Positions 31,153-38,552 of a stretch of DNA of 38,897 nt are shown one piece after another. Origin of the DNA: Fulvivirga sp. (lineage in GTDB: Bacteria; Bacteroidota; Bacteroidia; Cytophagales; Cyclobacteriaceae); contig JANQLQ010000270.1 in the NCBI GenBank assembly GCA_028280565.1, forward strand, positions 1 through 38,897, in the 5' to 3' direction. Every line of letters starts with the position of its first letter. The first letter of the stretch is position 1. A program made the position numbers and the translations under genes. The notes below the pieces were generated by a model. That model had not been told where the DNA came from and searched no databases. It worked only from the letters and a program-made list of their open reading frames with translations.

Positions 31153-33024
31153 ATGTCCAGGTGGTTCATAATACTTTATTTTTCTAACTCTGCCCTGTAT
31201 GGCCAGGCCGACTTGGACGACTTGATCCATAGGTACAAAGACTCTCTTCGCCACCACCCTGTCAAAGAAGAATGGTATGGAAAAACGGCGCATTTATATC
31301 TTCAAAAAAGGGAATATGACAGCGCAAAAAAATACTTCAGCAAAGCATTAAGAGCCCGGGATGCCTGGAGTAGCCCCGAAGGCAGGGCCTATCTTTTGAA
31401 TAGTTTGGGGGTAGCCTTCTACTCTACAGGTCAAATGGATAGCAGTATTTATTTTTACCAGCAAGCGAAAGAGCTGTATGAGAGCACGGGTAACCTGCCA
31501 CGTTTGGCATTCATTAGCATTAACCTGGGCATCGTTTATAAGGATAGGGGTCTTTACGATTTGGCGCTTGACTATCTCTTAGAAGGGGCCAAGTATCTTG
31601 ATAACAGCCAGTACAGGAAAGAGCTATCTTCATGTTATAATACAATAGCCATAGTGTATTCTCGTCAACAAGATCATGTTAATTCGCTTAACTACCACCG
31701 GCAAGCGTTGAAAATTAGGGAAAAGTTGGACTTGTTAAGAGAAAGGTCTTCGTCGTTGAATAACATAGGGGCGATCTACAGTAAGCTTGAGAATTATGAC
31801 AGTGCGCTATTTTACTATGAACGTGCCCTTGAATTAAAAAAGGAATTAAAAGATGATAGAAGGATTGCCAGTACCTTGAATAACATTGGGCTGATCCATC
31901 TTGAGCAAGGCCGGTTCAGGCAGGCAGAAGAATGCCTTGGGCAAGCACTGCAAATACATTCTGACCGGCCAGATGAAATTGGAAAATCCATTACGCTGAA
32001 TAACTTAGGAAGGCTTTACACATTGCAAGAAAAGTATGACCAGGCCTTGGTTTTTCTTGACCAGGCTTACCGATTGGTAAAAGATCATGGTCTTTTGGCG
32101 GAACTTAAAGAGAACCTGGAGATTAGGATACAGGTCCAGGTGGGTTTGGAACAGCCCTTGCTGGCATTGGCCACGGCGAAGCAACTCGCCAGGGTAAAAG
32201 ATAGTTTGCTCAACAGGGAGAAGATAAGGTCTCTCACCCAAATGCAAACCCAGTACGAAACCGAGAAAAAAGAACAAGAAATACAACTCCTACGGCAAAA
32301 ACAAGTACTACAGGAGACTAACTTAAAGCTTCGTCAAAGCTGGATCTGGGGGTTGGCTATCTTTTGCTTCCTTGTGATGGTCATCGTACTGCTGGTCTGG
32401 GGCCGTTGGAAAAGGGAGCAAAAAAGCAGGGATCAGTATGAAACCCTTTTGAAAGAGCTTTACCATCGTGTTAAAAATAACTTACAGTTGCTTTCAAGTA
32501 TATTCGGTCTCCATGTGAGGACGCTAAAGGATCAACATACCGTGGAAGCTGTAAGAAGTGCGGAGAACCGGGTTAATGCTATGGCTATCATTCACCAAAA
32601 ACTATACGCCAATGCCAGGACCCGGACCATCAACATAAAGGATTACTTACAAGACCTCATCTTCGAGATAGCAGAAAGCTATGGAATAGCTGCGAGTGAA
32701 GACAATATTCACTTGCTTCTTGACGATCTGGACCTGGACGTGAATGAAGTTATTTACATCGGGCTGGTCGTCAATGAACTGGTAAGTAATGCTTTCAAAT
32801 ATGTTTTTCCCGGTAATCCAGTCCCTAAACTCATGGTCCGGTTGGAAAAAACAGGGAGTCGCTTAGAACTGGTGGTGGAAGACAATGGCCGGGGTTTTGA
32901 GAAAAAACCGTCGGATACATCTATGGGGCTTAACATTGTGGAGACGTTGGCAAGGCAGTTGGGAGGTAAAATTCAATGGGAGACGACAGATGGAGTAAAA
33001 TTTAAGCTGGAACTAGAGCGGTAA
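31153..33024 (+). CDS. Sensor histidine kinase with TPR sensor region (HisKA_2 type)
   Basis: A 623-residue membrane sensor kinase. A short hydrophobic N-terminus (residues 2-17) looks like a signal peptide. About residues 40-350 are consecutive tetratricopeptide repeats (for example SLNNIGAIYSKLENYDSALF and TLNNIGLIHLEQGRFRQAEE), expected in the periplasm. A coiled coil (about 352-393) leads to one membrane helix (about 397-417). The cytoplasmic part has a HisKA_2 dimerisation helix with phospho-acceptor H438 in ELYHRVKNN, then an HATPase_c domain with N box VNELVSNAF (N541, N546) and G1 box VEDNGRGF (D577). It should phosphorylate the LytTR regulator encoded 11 bp downstream. Such TPR kinases are common in Bacteroidota; the ligand is unknown, possibly a protein partner. 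Confidence 0.93.
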   Translation: MSRWFIILYFSNSALYGQADLDDLIHRYKDSLRHHPVKEEWYGKTAHLYLQKREYDSAKKYFSKALRARDAWSSPEGRAYLLNSLGVAFYSTGQMDSSIYFYQQAKELYESTGNLPRLAFISINLGIVYKDRGLYDLALDYLLEGAKYLDNSQYRKELSSCYNTIAIVYSRQQDHVNSLNYHRQALKIREKLDLLRERSSSLNNIGAIYSKLENYDSALFYYERALELKKELKDDRRIASTLNNIGLIHLEQGRFRQAEECLGQALQIHSDRPDEIGKSITLNNLGRLYTLQEKYDQALVFLDQAYRLVKDHGLLAELKENLEIRIQVQVGLEQPLLALATAKQLARVKDSLLNREKIRSLTQMQTQYETEKKEQEIQLLRQKQVLQETNLKLRQSWIWGLAIFCFLVMVIVLLVWGRWKREQKSRDQYETLLKELYHRVKNNLQLLSSIFGLHVRTLKDQHTVEAVRSAENRVNAMAIIHQKLYANARTRTINIKDYLQDLIFEIAESYGIAASEDNIHLLLDDLDLDVNEVIYIGLVVNELVSNAFKYVFPGNPVPKLMVRLEKTGSRLELVVEDNGRGFEKKPSDTSMGLNIVETLARQLGGKIQWETTDGVKFKLELER

Positions 33025-33035
33025 GAAGGACATTC

Positions 33036-33761
33036 ATGGAAAAAATAAGTGTACTCATTGTAGAAGACGAATTGCTTACGGCACAAAACTTAAAAGCTAA
33101 CCTGGAAGATCATCCCTTCGAGGTTATTGATATTTGTTCTTCGGGCGAAGACGCGCTAAAAACCGTTCGAAAATCTCTTCCTGACCTAGTATTAATGGAT
33201 ATCCAATTGGCAGGAGCAATCGATGGTATCGAAACTGCCGGACAAATTATAAGCCAATATGACGTCCCCATTATTTACTTGTCTGACTATATAGATAGTG
33301 ATACGGTAGATCGCGCAAAGCGTACTTTCCCGGCTAACTATCTTTCAAAACCTTACAGGAAAACAGATCTATTAAGAGCCTTAGAGATCGCTTTTATGAA
33401 TGCTTCGAAACGCACGCCCAAAAGGCCTAGAAACAAGCTTTCAGATCGTATTTTCTTACGCACAGATAACCAGTCCTCGGAAATGATCCTCTATGCGGAT
33501 ATTCTTTATTTAGAGGCCGGCCGATCTTACTGTTCCGTGGTGACCGAGAATAATACCTTTATGCTCTCCAACAATATGCGAAAGGTTTTTAACCAATTTG
33601 AAAGCCCAGATTTCATTAAAGTACACCGCGGCTACATTATTAATATCAACCAGGTCACAGGCATTGAAGGTAACCTGGTCAAACTTGGCAAAAAGTACAC
33701 CATACAAATGAGCAGTAACTACCGGGAGGCATTTATGGAGAGGATCAATATGATAAAATAG
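33036..33761 (+). CDS. LytTR-family response regulator
   Basis: A 241-residue response regulator. The receiver domain (residues 3-120) has the acidic pocket VEDE (about 9-12), phospho-acceptor D55 in VLMDIQLAG and the conserved lysine in YLSKPYRK. A linker follows, then a LytTR DNA-binding domain (about 135-238), recognisable by DRIFLRTDNQSSEMILYADI and the FIKVHRGYIININQV segment. LytTR regulators bind direct repeats upstream of target genes as dimers. It is 11 bp after the kinase gene, so the two form a two-component pair. Targets are unknown; the nearest candidate is the TIR gene 85 bp downstream. Confidence 0.95.
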   Translation: MEKISVLIVEDELLTAQNLKANLEDHPFEVIDICSSGEDALKTVRKSLPDLVLMDIQLAGAIDGIETAGQIISQYDVPIIYLSDYIDSDTVDRAKRTFPANYLSKPYRKTDLLRALEIAFMNASKRTPKRPRNKLSDRIFLRTDNQSSEMILYADILYLEAGRSYCSVVTENNTFMLSNNMRKVFNQFESPDFIKVHRGYIININQVTGIEGNLVKLGKKYTIQMSSNYREAFMERINMIK

Positions 33762-33846
33762 GCCATCGGAAAGATATTTCCCCCCCGTCGGAAATTGGAT
33801 TATACACATTGAAAAGAATTCTTTAGATAGGACATTTGAAACAATC

Positions 33847-34983
33847 ATGGCTTCTAAAGAATACGAATATGACGTTTTTATCTCCCATGCAGTGGAAGAT
33901 AAAGCTGATATTGCCAATGAACTAGTAGCTCGGCTCAAAGAGGCAGGGTTAAAAGTATGGTACTCTAGTGAAAGGCTCAGGGTGGGTTATGGTGTGGACG
34001 AGACCATCAAAGAGGGGTTGAATAAGTCGCGTTATGGTATTGCTGTTCTTACCCATAATTACTTCAAGAAAAACTGGCCGAAAAAAGAACTTTATGCGCT
34101 TTGGTCAAGGCCAGGGGCCAGGGTTCTTCCCGTCTGGCACAATATCTCGGAAGAAGAAATACGAGAACATGACCCCATACTCGTTGATAACTATGGCTTA
34201 GATACGAAAAAAGGGTTAGACTATGTAGTAGAACAATTAGTACACTCCATAAAAGAGGGGCAAGTCAATAGCTCCGCAAAAAATGAAAAAGATCATCCCC
34301 TGCAAACCTTCAATAAGCCCCTGGCGGTTATAGGTGTTGTTCTTTTATTACCCCTAGCTGTGTGGGCCTCGTGGTATTTTTTGGTAAGAGATGTACCCTC
34401 GAACGTTTTGGTTCAATCTTCTATTAATAAACGGATCACCGCCTTCCAGCAGGAGATCATGAGCAAACATGAGACGGAAATGGCCCGGGAAGAAGGAATA
34501 CCTGCTAGTGATCAACAGGTAAAAAGTTATTACGAACGTTACATGAGCCTGGACTCTTACTATCGCAATCAATACCATTTTAATACCGGTTATGCCGAGT
34601 TCAACTTCAAGAAAAACGTGGAGCCCGCCATGGGAATTGATCTGGATGTGCTTAGCCCTTACAATAACTATGAATTTGAGTTACCCGACATCTACGTGAT
34701 CGACAAAAAACGCGATCCACCCGCCATGGAAATGACCTATGTCTTCATCAATTCGCAGCCCGTAGCGTATGAAATCATCGGTGCTGAAAGCATAGATGAC
34801 GAGCGCTACCAGGTAGAGGTGAAATATGAAAACCATATCCGTTACCTGTCCGTCAAATTGACCCACCTAAATACATCCAACGGGATGAAGCGCAAACAAA
34901 CCTCTTGCCAAGGCTTCCTTCCCAAAGAAACCTATCAATTTGAGAAAGAAGAAAATGACTGGGTTTTTGTAGGGGTGAAGTAA
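33847..34983 (+). CDS. TIR domain protein with a membrane helix and extracytoplasmic C-terminal region
   Basis: A 378-residue protein. Residues 6-135 are a TIR domain: YDVFISHAVEDK (box 1), GLKVWYSSERLRVGYG (BB-loop region), RYGIAVLTHNYFKKNW and WPKKELYAL, in which W77-x3-E81 matches the position of the catalytic glutamate in NAD-cleaving bacterial TIR domains. A single membrane helix spans about 158-180 (LAVIGVVLLLPLAVWASWYF). The remaining about 195 residues would lie in the periplasm and are not recognised; they are polar with many aromatic residues and a C-terminal beta-rich part. NADase activity is predicted from motifs only. It lies 85 bp after the response regulator gene in the same direction and may be part of that transcript. 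Anti-phage function is possible but not shown by the context alone. Confidence 0.88.
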   Translation: MASKEYEYDVFISHAVEDKADIANELVARLKEAGLKVWYSSERLRVGYGVDETIKEGLNKSRYGIAVLTHNYFKKNWPKKELYALWSRPGARVLPVWHNISEEEIREHDPILVDNYGLDTKKGLDYVVEQLVHSIKEGQVNSSAKNEKDHPLQTFNKPLAVIGVVLLLPLAVWASWYFLVRDVPSNVLVQSSINKRITAFQQEIMSKHETEMAREEGIPASDQQVKSYYERYMSLDSYYRNQYHFNTGYAEFNFKKNVEPAMGIDLDVLSPYNNYEFELPDIYVIDKKRDPPAMEMTYVFINSQPVAYEIIGAESIDDERYQVEVKYENHIRYLSVKLTHLNTSNGMKRKQTSCQGFLPKETYQFEKEENDWVFVGVK

Positions 34984-35029
34984 GCAGTTTTGCAGTTCAT
35001 TCGGAAAGTGGTTGAGAGGTTTGGGAAGT

Positions 35030-35037
35030 TAAATTTG
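35030..35037 (+). promoter_or_regulatory. Candidate -7 element before the WYL-like gene
   Basis: TAAATTTG matches TAnnTTTG and is 8 bases before the ATG at 35046. A TTG at 35012-35014 is 15 bases upstream, slightly closer than usual. If this promoter is used from the 35046 start, the mRNA would be nearly leaderless. Confidence 0.38.
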
Positions 35038-35045
35038 CGGGGTCT

Positions 35046-35384
35046 ATGAGCGCTTTTTTATTTGATCTTAAAAGCACAACGGGTCAAGTAATGTACGAGA
35101 TAATTTGTAGATCAATAGCAAATAGAAAAAGGCTTCAATTTAAGTATGAGTTCGACACCAAGATTGTAGAACCGCATACGCTAGGCATGGATAAAGAAGA
35201 ACATGAAGTATTGTTAGCCTATCAAATTGCTGGGGGCTCGCAAAATGGTGAGTTGCCAGGCTGGGAATTATTCGAACTAGACAAGATCCAGGATATAAAA
35301 ATTATCGCCGAGACGTTCTCTACGGTACGTCCTGGCTTCAGGAGGGGAGACAGTCGAATGATCGAGATCTATTGCGAGCTCTGA
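35046..35384 (+). CDS. Small WYL-like domain protein
   Basis: A 112-residue protein resembling a free-standing WYL-type domain: ICRSIANRKRLQFKYEF (about 20-36), IVEPHTLGMDKEEHEVLLAY (about 40-59), GWELFELDKI and IIAETFSTVRPGFRRGDSRM follow the order of the WYL fold, where the domain binds a ligand or nucleic acid. No DNA-binding HTH is attached, unlike the classical transcription regulators with WYL domains. WYL proteins are often found near defence genes, and this one is next to the TIR gene. Start at ATG 35046; a second ATG at 35091 (MYEIICRS) would also give a complete domain. The family call is by pattern only. Confidence 0.65.
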   Translation: MSAFLFDLKSTTGQVMYEIICRSIANRKRLQFKYEFDTKIVEPHTLGMDKEEHEVLLAYQIAGGSQNGELPGWELFELDKIQDIKIIAETFSTVRPGFRRGDSRMIEIYCEL

Positions 35385-35476
35385 ATGTCGATTTATTGCC
35401 ATTAAGTCAAGCGTACTCATCACACTCTTCACCCCTATAGTTGTAATCCTCCGCGGTCGGTTCCCCTGTAAGGAAT

Positions 35477-35500
35477 TTAGGGGTGAGCGCTGGCCTTAAC
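35477..35500. repeat. Dispersed 24-bp repeat F5, copy 2
   Basis: TTAGGGGTGAGCGCTGGCCT then TAAC; differs at one base from 21010-21033. As in copy 1, GGTTCCCCT lies upstream. Confidence 0.65.
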
Positions 35501-35672
35501 ACAAGCAGTATTAATATAGATTTACTGCGGAGGCAATTGTCCTCATGATCATCTGGTGATGGAGCTAACCTTAAGTCAATGAGCATTATGCAGTGAGCTC
35601 ATGACTTTCACCTAGTAGATCCTCTTGTTCAATTTGGAGTGTCAAAACTCTTTAAGTTGGCCCAGGACTACG

Positions 35673-35707
35673 CTTGGGAAACCATTTGGGTATCTTGGGA
35701 AACCATT
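35673..35707. repeat. Tandem 14-bp direct repeat with 21-bp period
   Basis: CTTGGGAAACCATT at 35673-35686 and again at 35694-35707. The two-turn (21-bp) spacing would put both copies on the same face of the helix, as for a dimeric DNA-binding protein such as a LytTR regulator. Function not shown. Confidence 0.55.
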
Positions 35708-35774
35708 ATTTACAGTTATGATCATTTATTCTACATTGGATCTACAGTATACGATTGTTGACGAAAATGCCAGT

Positions 35775-36090
35775 AGGTATGTGTCTCATGCAGGTGTATG
35801 ATAGCACATACTGAGAACGAGATACATACCTGGAGGAGAAACACCTTGGTTACACAGCAATTTGGGCTGATAAAACCGGGTTTCCACCTTTAGAGATGAG
35901 CATAATTTGGTCTATCAGTTGGCTTAATTTAATGAATAGGCCGAATGGTTGTTTCATGCGAGTTCCTGCTTAACGAAGTGTTCGAAACTAAATCGACACG
36001 GATAAAATAGGAACCCGTTGTTTGCAACGCGGAGCAGGGAAAATCACCTGGAGACGTGGGGGTTCTCTAAGATTTTCCCTGTCTTTTCTT
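35775..36090 (+). ncRNA. Candidate structured RNA or element with three strong hairpins
   Basis: AGGTATGTGTCTC (35775-35787) pairs with GAGATACATACCT (35819-35831), 13 bp with one G-T pair, enclosing a smaller hairpin. GTTCCT (35962-35967) pairs with AGGAAC (36009-36014), enclosing GTGTTCGA/TCGACAC. A perfect 11-bp pair CAGGGAAAATC (36035-36045) and GATTTTCCCTG (36071-36081) encloses GAGA/TCTC and is followed by TCTTTTCTT, terminator-like on the plus strand. There is no match to an RNA family I know, and strand is a guess from the T-rich end. Confidence 0.35.
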
Positions 36091-36418
36091 GGGTTTAGGA
36101 GGTGATCGTAGTGAAAGGAATACCCAGGCTGACTTTTTAAAGTGATCGGGATAGGAAAGGAGGTAGTGACCGAGTAAGTGTATTGATCATAGGTACGTCC
36201 CCGGGTACCGGTGATATTACTCTATAATTTTAGCCAGGTAGCCTAGTATGGAACGAATATGTTGTACTTGAAATTCACAAAACATAAGTGAAAAAGGTAA
36301 CACCCGCTAGACCCCATGGGCAATCAACACCCTCAACTATTCCCCGGCTTGCTCCTGGTGAGCCAAGATCCCGGCTCAAAGCTCTACCTATGCCGTTGTG
36401 CCAGTACACCCTCTCAAA

Positions 36419-36787
36419 ATGAGATTCCTGCTCTTACCCCTTTTCCTTTGGTCTTGTTCTACATTAAATTCGGAAGCTCAGACCGTATACATCACCAAAA
36501 CGGGTGAAAAATACCATAGGGAAACTTGCCGCTATCTCCGTTACAGCAAACAATCAATAACTTTATTAGACGCAAAGAAGAGGGGATATGAGCGCTGCAA
36601 GGTCTGCAAGCCATCTACAAAGATCACGGGGGAACTTGTAGTTACCGATAGCACTAAAATCACCCAGCCCCAGTCGCAAATTAAAAACGTGGTGCCGCGG
36701 CAATGTTCGGCCACCACAAAATCAACCGGTAGGCGCTGCAAGAGAATGACGAAGAACGCTAGCGGAAAATGCTGGCAACATGATTGA
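36419..36787 (+). CDS. Secreted Cys/His-rich protein with two small zinc-type motifs
   Basis: A 122-residue protein. MRFLLLPLFLWSCSTLNSEA is a short signal sequence, possibly a lipobox (LWSC, C13). Residues 29-65 (GEKYHRETCRYLRYSK to RCKVCKP) carry H33, C37, C60 and C63 in a Y-H-x3-C...C-x2-C pattern known from small metal-binding domains attached to secreted nucleases and other proteins. The C-terminus (about 95-122) has a second cluster C96, C107, C118, H121 (RQCSATT, GRRCKR and KCWQHD), similar to a small Cys/His motif often found at the C-terminus of Bacteroidota proteins. The start at ATG 36419 gives the signal peptide. It stands alone; function unknown, with metal or nucleic-acid binding possible. 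Confidence 0.68.
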   Translation: MRFLLLPLFLWSCSTLNSEAQTVYITKTGEKYHRETCRYLRYSKQSITLLDAKKRGYERCKVCKPSTKITGELVVTDSTKITQPQSQIKNVVPRQCSATTKSTGRRCKRMTKNASGKCWQHD

Positions 36788-36836
36788 AAAGTGATAAATA
36801 TGAACCTTCGGATAGTAATTCAGCCTGTTGGGAAAA

Positions 36837-36844
36837 TAAGTTTG
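36837..36844 (+). promoter_or_regulatory. Candidate -7 element before the small ORF pair
   Basis: TAAGTTTG matches TAnnTTTG, 63 bases before the ATG at 36908. No TTG at the expected -33 spacing. Confidence 0.35.
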
Positions 36845-36907
36845 TAAAACCCACCCGGCCTGTTTTTACTTGTACACACGATTTCTTACCCTTAAACCCA
36901 TACAGTA

Positions 36908-37138
36908 ATGAACAAATACTGGGTGAACCCTCACACGTACCCCAAACCCAATAATGACCAAGAAATATATCAAGAAGAACATATCCATAAACCCCTTGAA
37001 GGTAGAAAGTATTTGAATGGTCATACTGACCGTGGAAGCGTCTACCGATACGCTAAACGATATTTTGAGGATGTTGACAGTTGTGCGGTTTATATTCCCG
37101 GGACCCTAATGGCTAGCGCAACATGGACTTGTTTTTAA
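36908..37138 (+). CDS. Small protein resembling the YWVN...DHEVH family, Cys/His residues lost
   Basis: A 76-residue ORF. Its start MNKYWVNPHTYPKPNNDQEI and the later RKYLNG, RYAKRYFEDVDSC pattern resembles a family of small Cys/His-containing proteins with a YWVN start, a DHEVH-like motif and a conserved AK-x2-Y segment, as I recall from many bacterial genomes. Here the usual paired cysteines are largely absent and the C-terminus (PGTLMASATWTCF) looks different, so it may be diverged or a frameshifted remnant. Its last 16 bp overlap the start of the Cas2-like gene, implying coupling. A candidate -7 element lies 63 bp upstream. Alternatively, it is the first half of a toxin-antitoxin pair. 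Low to moderate confidence. Confidence 0.5.
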   Translation: MNKYWVNPHTYPKPNNDQEIYQEEHIHKPLEGRKYLNGHTDRGSVYRYAKRYFEDVDSCAVYIPGTLMASATWTCF

Positions 37139-37395
37139 TTGGGTATGACCTTGTTAAAGAAGGGCAAAATTACGATGGATTGATCCAAGCCATTAAAAGC
37201 CTACCCGGTACCGGTTGGCATCATTTAGATTCCACTTGGGTCTTAAGATCATCCGGCACCGCTCCCGAGATACGAGATATCCTTGTAAGGCACCTGGGCC
37301 CTAACGACAAGCTTTTAGTGGTACAGCTAACAGGAGAAGGAGCTTGGAGCGGGTTCAACGACGAAGGGTCGCAATGGCTGATGGATAATTTGTGA
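37123..37395 (+). CDS. Cas2/SinR-like small protein (not a CRISPR component)
   Basis: A 90-residue protein with the pattern of stand-alone Cas2-fold proteins, sometimes annotated as SinR family: FLIGYDLVKEGQNYDGLIQA at the start (first strand and loop), WHHLDSTWVLRSSGTAPEI in the middle, NDKLLVVQLTGEGAWSGF as a later strand, and WLMDNL at the end. It is shorter than or similar to Cas2 (about 90-100 residues). Cas2-related folds include VapD-type RNA-cleaving toxins and RNA-binding proteins. No cas1 or CRISPR array is present here, so a CRISPR role is unlikely. It overlaps the preceding small ORF by 16 bp, which may be the antitoxin or a partner. Activity unproven. Confidence 0.72.
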   Translation: MDLFLIGYDLVKEGQNYDGLIQAIKSLPGTGWHHLDSTWVLRSSGTAPEIRDILVRHLGPNDKLLVVQLTGEGAWSGFNDEGSQWLMDNL

Positions 37396-37484
37396 GTTTA
37401 AAACATTTTACGGCTGCTATGGGAGGTTATGTTTCTCCATAAAGCAGACTAGCAGTAATTATATAACATATTAAGATTGATTCA

Positions 37485-38552
37485 ATGGACTTTATAGACA
37501 AACTACAAGAAATAACACTTCGCATCCAAAAAATGAAGGATAAGGTAGGGACAGAAGAGGCTACCAAAAATGCTTTTGTGATGCCTTTTCTTTCAGCTTT
37601 GGGCTATGATGTTTTTAACCCTATGGAAGTTGTCCCTGAATTCACCGCAGATATAGGAACTAAAAAAGGGGAAAAAGTGGACTATTGTATTCTTTCTGAG
37701 GGTCAACCGGCGATCATCATGGAATGTAAACACTGGAAAGAAACATTGAATGTCCATATGTCGCAATTACACCGGTATTTTCACGTTACCAGTTCTAGGT
37801 TTGCTATTGTAACTAATGGTATAGAGTTTCAGTTCTTTTCTGATCTTGAAGAGCAAAATAAAATGGATGAGAAACCATTCTTTGAATTCTCGTTTGAAAA
37901 TCTCAATGAAACTGTCGCTAACGAACTTAAGAAATTCCAGAAAGACAATTTCGATATTGATAAAATATTAGATAATGCTAGTGATCTCAAATACTCTAAG
38001 GCTATAAAAGACCTTCTTCACCAAGAGCTCAAAAACCCTTCCGAGGATTTCGTAAAATACTTTGCTTCACGGGTGTATAATGGGAAGGTAACGAAGCGGG
38101 TACATGAGCAATTTGAGCTATTGGTGCAAAAGTCCTCGAAACAGTTGATTAGTGATCTGGTGAGTGAACGTCTGAAGACAGCATTAAACAACGAAGAAGA
38201 GGAAACCAAAAATAAAATAGAAGAAGTAGAAGAACAACAGGCCGCCGAAAATGATATCATTACTACTGAAGATGAAATGGAGGCCTATCGAATCGTCCAA
38301 GCAATACTTAGGAGGGCTGTTTCTCTAGATCGTGTTTTCATGCGCGATACTAAAAGTTACTGTGGTGTGATACTGGACGATAATAACCGTAAACCGATTT
38401 GCAGGTTGTGGTTGAATGGGGGTAAAAAGCATATTGGGCTATTTGATAAGAATAAGGTCGAGGATCGATATCCCTTGGAAAAACTAGAGGACATTTATAG
38501 TTATGAGGATCGGCTTTTAGAGACGGTAGGCTATTATCACGAAATGAATTAG
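37485..38552 (+). CDS. Stand-alone PD-(D/E)XK nuclease-like protein, type I restriction HsdR N-terminal type
   Basis: A 355-residue protein. Residues 1-130 match the N-terminal nuclease domain of type I restriction R subunits and related stand-alone proteins: NAFVMPFLSALGYDVFNPME, then the catalytic residues D66 (EKVDYCIL) and E80-x-K82 (IIMECKHW) of the PD-(D/E)XK fold. A region of helices follows (about 150-230), then an acidic coiled coil (about 233-262, EEEETKNKIEEVEEQQ) and a C-terminal about 90-residue domain (EAYRIVQAILRRAVSLDRVF to YEDRLLETVGY). There are no helicase motors, so it is not a true HsdR. Such proteins are widely distributed and annotated as restriction endonuclease-like; DNA targets unknown. 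It lies 89 bp downstream of the Cas2-like gene, possibly in the same unit. Confidence 0.85.
   Translation: MDFIDKLQEITLRIQKMKDKVGTEEATKNAFVMPFLSALGYDVFNPMEVVPEFTADIGTKKGEKVDYCILSEGQPAIIMECKHWKETLNVHMSQLHRYFHVTSSRFAIVTNGIEFQFFSDLEEQNKMDEKPFFEFSFENLNETVANELKKFQKDNFDIDKILDNASDLKYSKAIKDLLHQELKNPSEDFVKYFASRVYNGKVTKRVHEQFELLVQKSSKQLISDLVSERLKTALNNEEEETKNKIEEVEEQQAAENDIITTEDEMEAYRIVQAILRRAVSLDRVFMRDTKSYCGVILDDNNRKPICRLWLNGGKKHIGLFDKNKVEDRYPLEKLEDIYSYEDRLLETVGYYHEMN

Larger units (their letters stand above)
35385..36418. other. 1-kb noncoding region with direct and inverted repeats
   Basis: No gene is apparent in this stretch, the longest gene-free interval of the window. It holds the F5 repeat copy 2 (35477-35500), a 14-bp direct repeat (35673-35707), and three structures at 35775-35831, 35962-36014 and 36035-36081, which together may belong to a structured RNA. 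Confidence 0.65.

Noticed and set aside
35385-36418. tRNA, group II intron or retron RNA in the 1-kb gap
   Set aside because: No cloverleaf with a T-loop GTTCGAATC-type sequence and no reverse transcriptase gene was found; the hairpins do not match a known layout.
37123-37395. CRISPR adaptation gene (cas2)
   Set aside because: Although the protein looks Cas2-like, there is no cas1, no effector and no repeat-spacer array, and the sequence fits the stand-alone SinR-type family better.
37485-38552. Type I restriction R subunit
   Set aside because: Only the N-terminal nuclease domain type is present; helicase motifs and partner hsdM/hsdS genes are absent.
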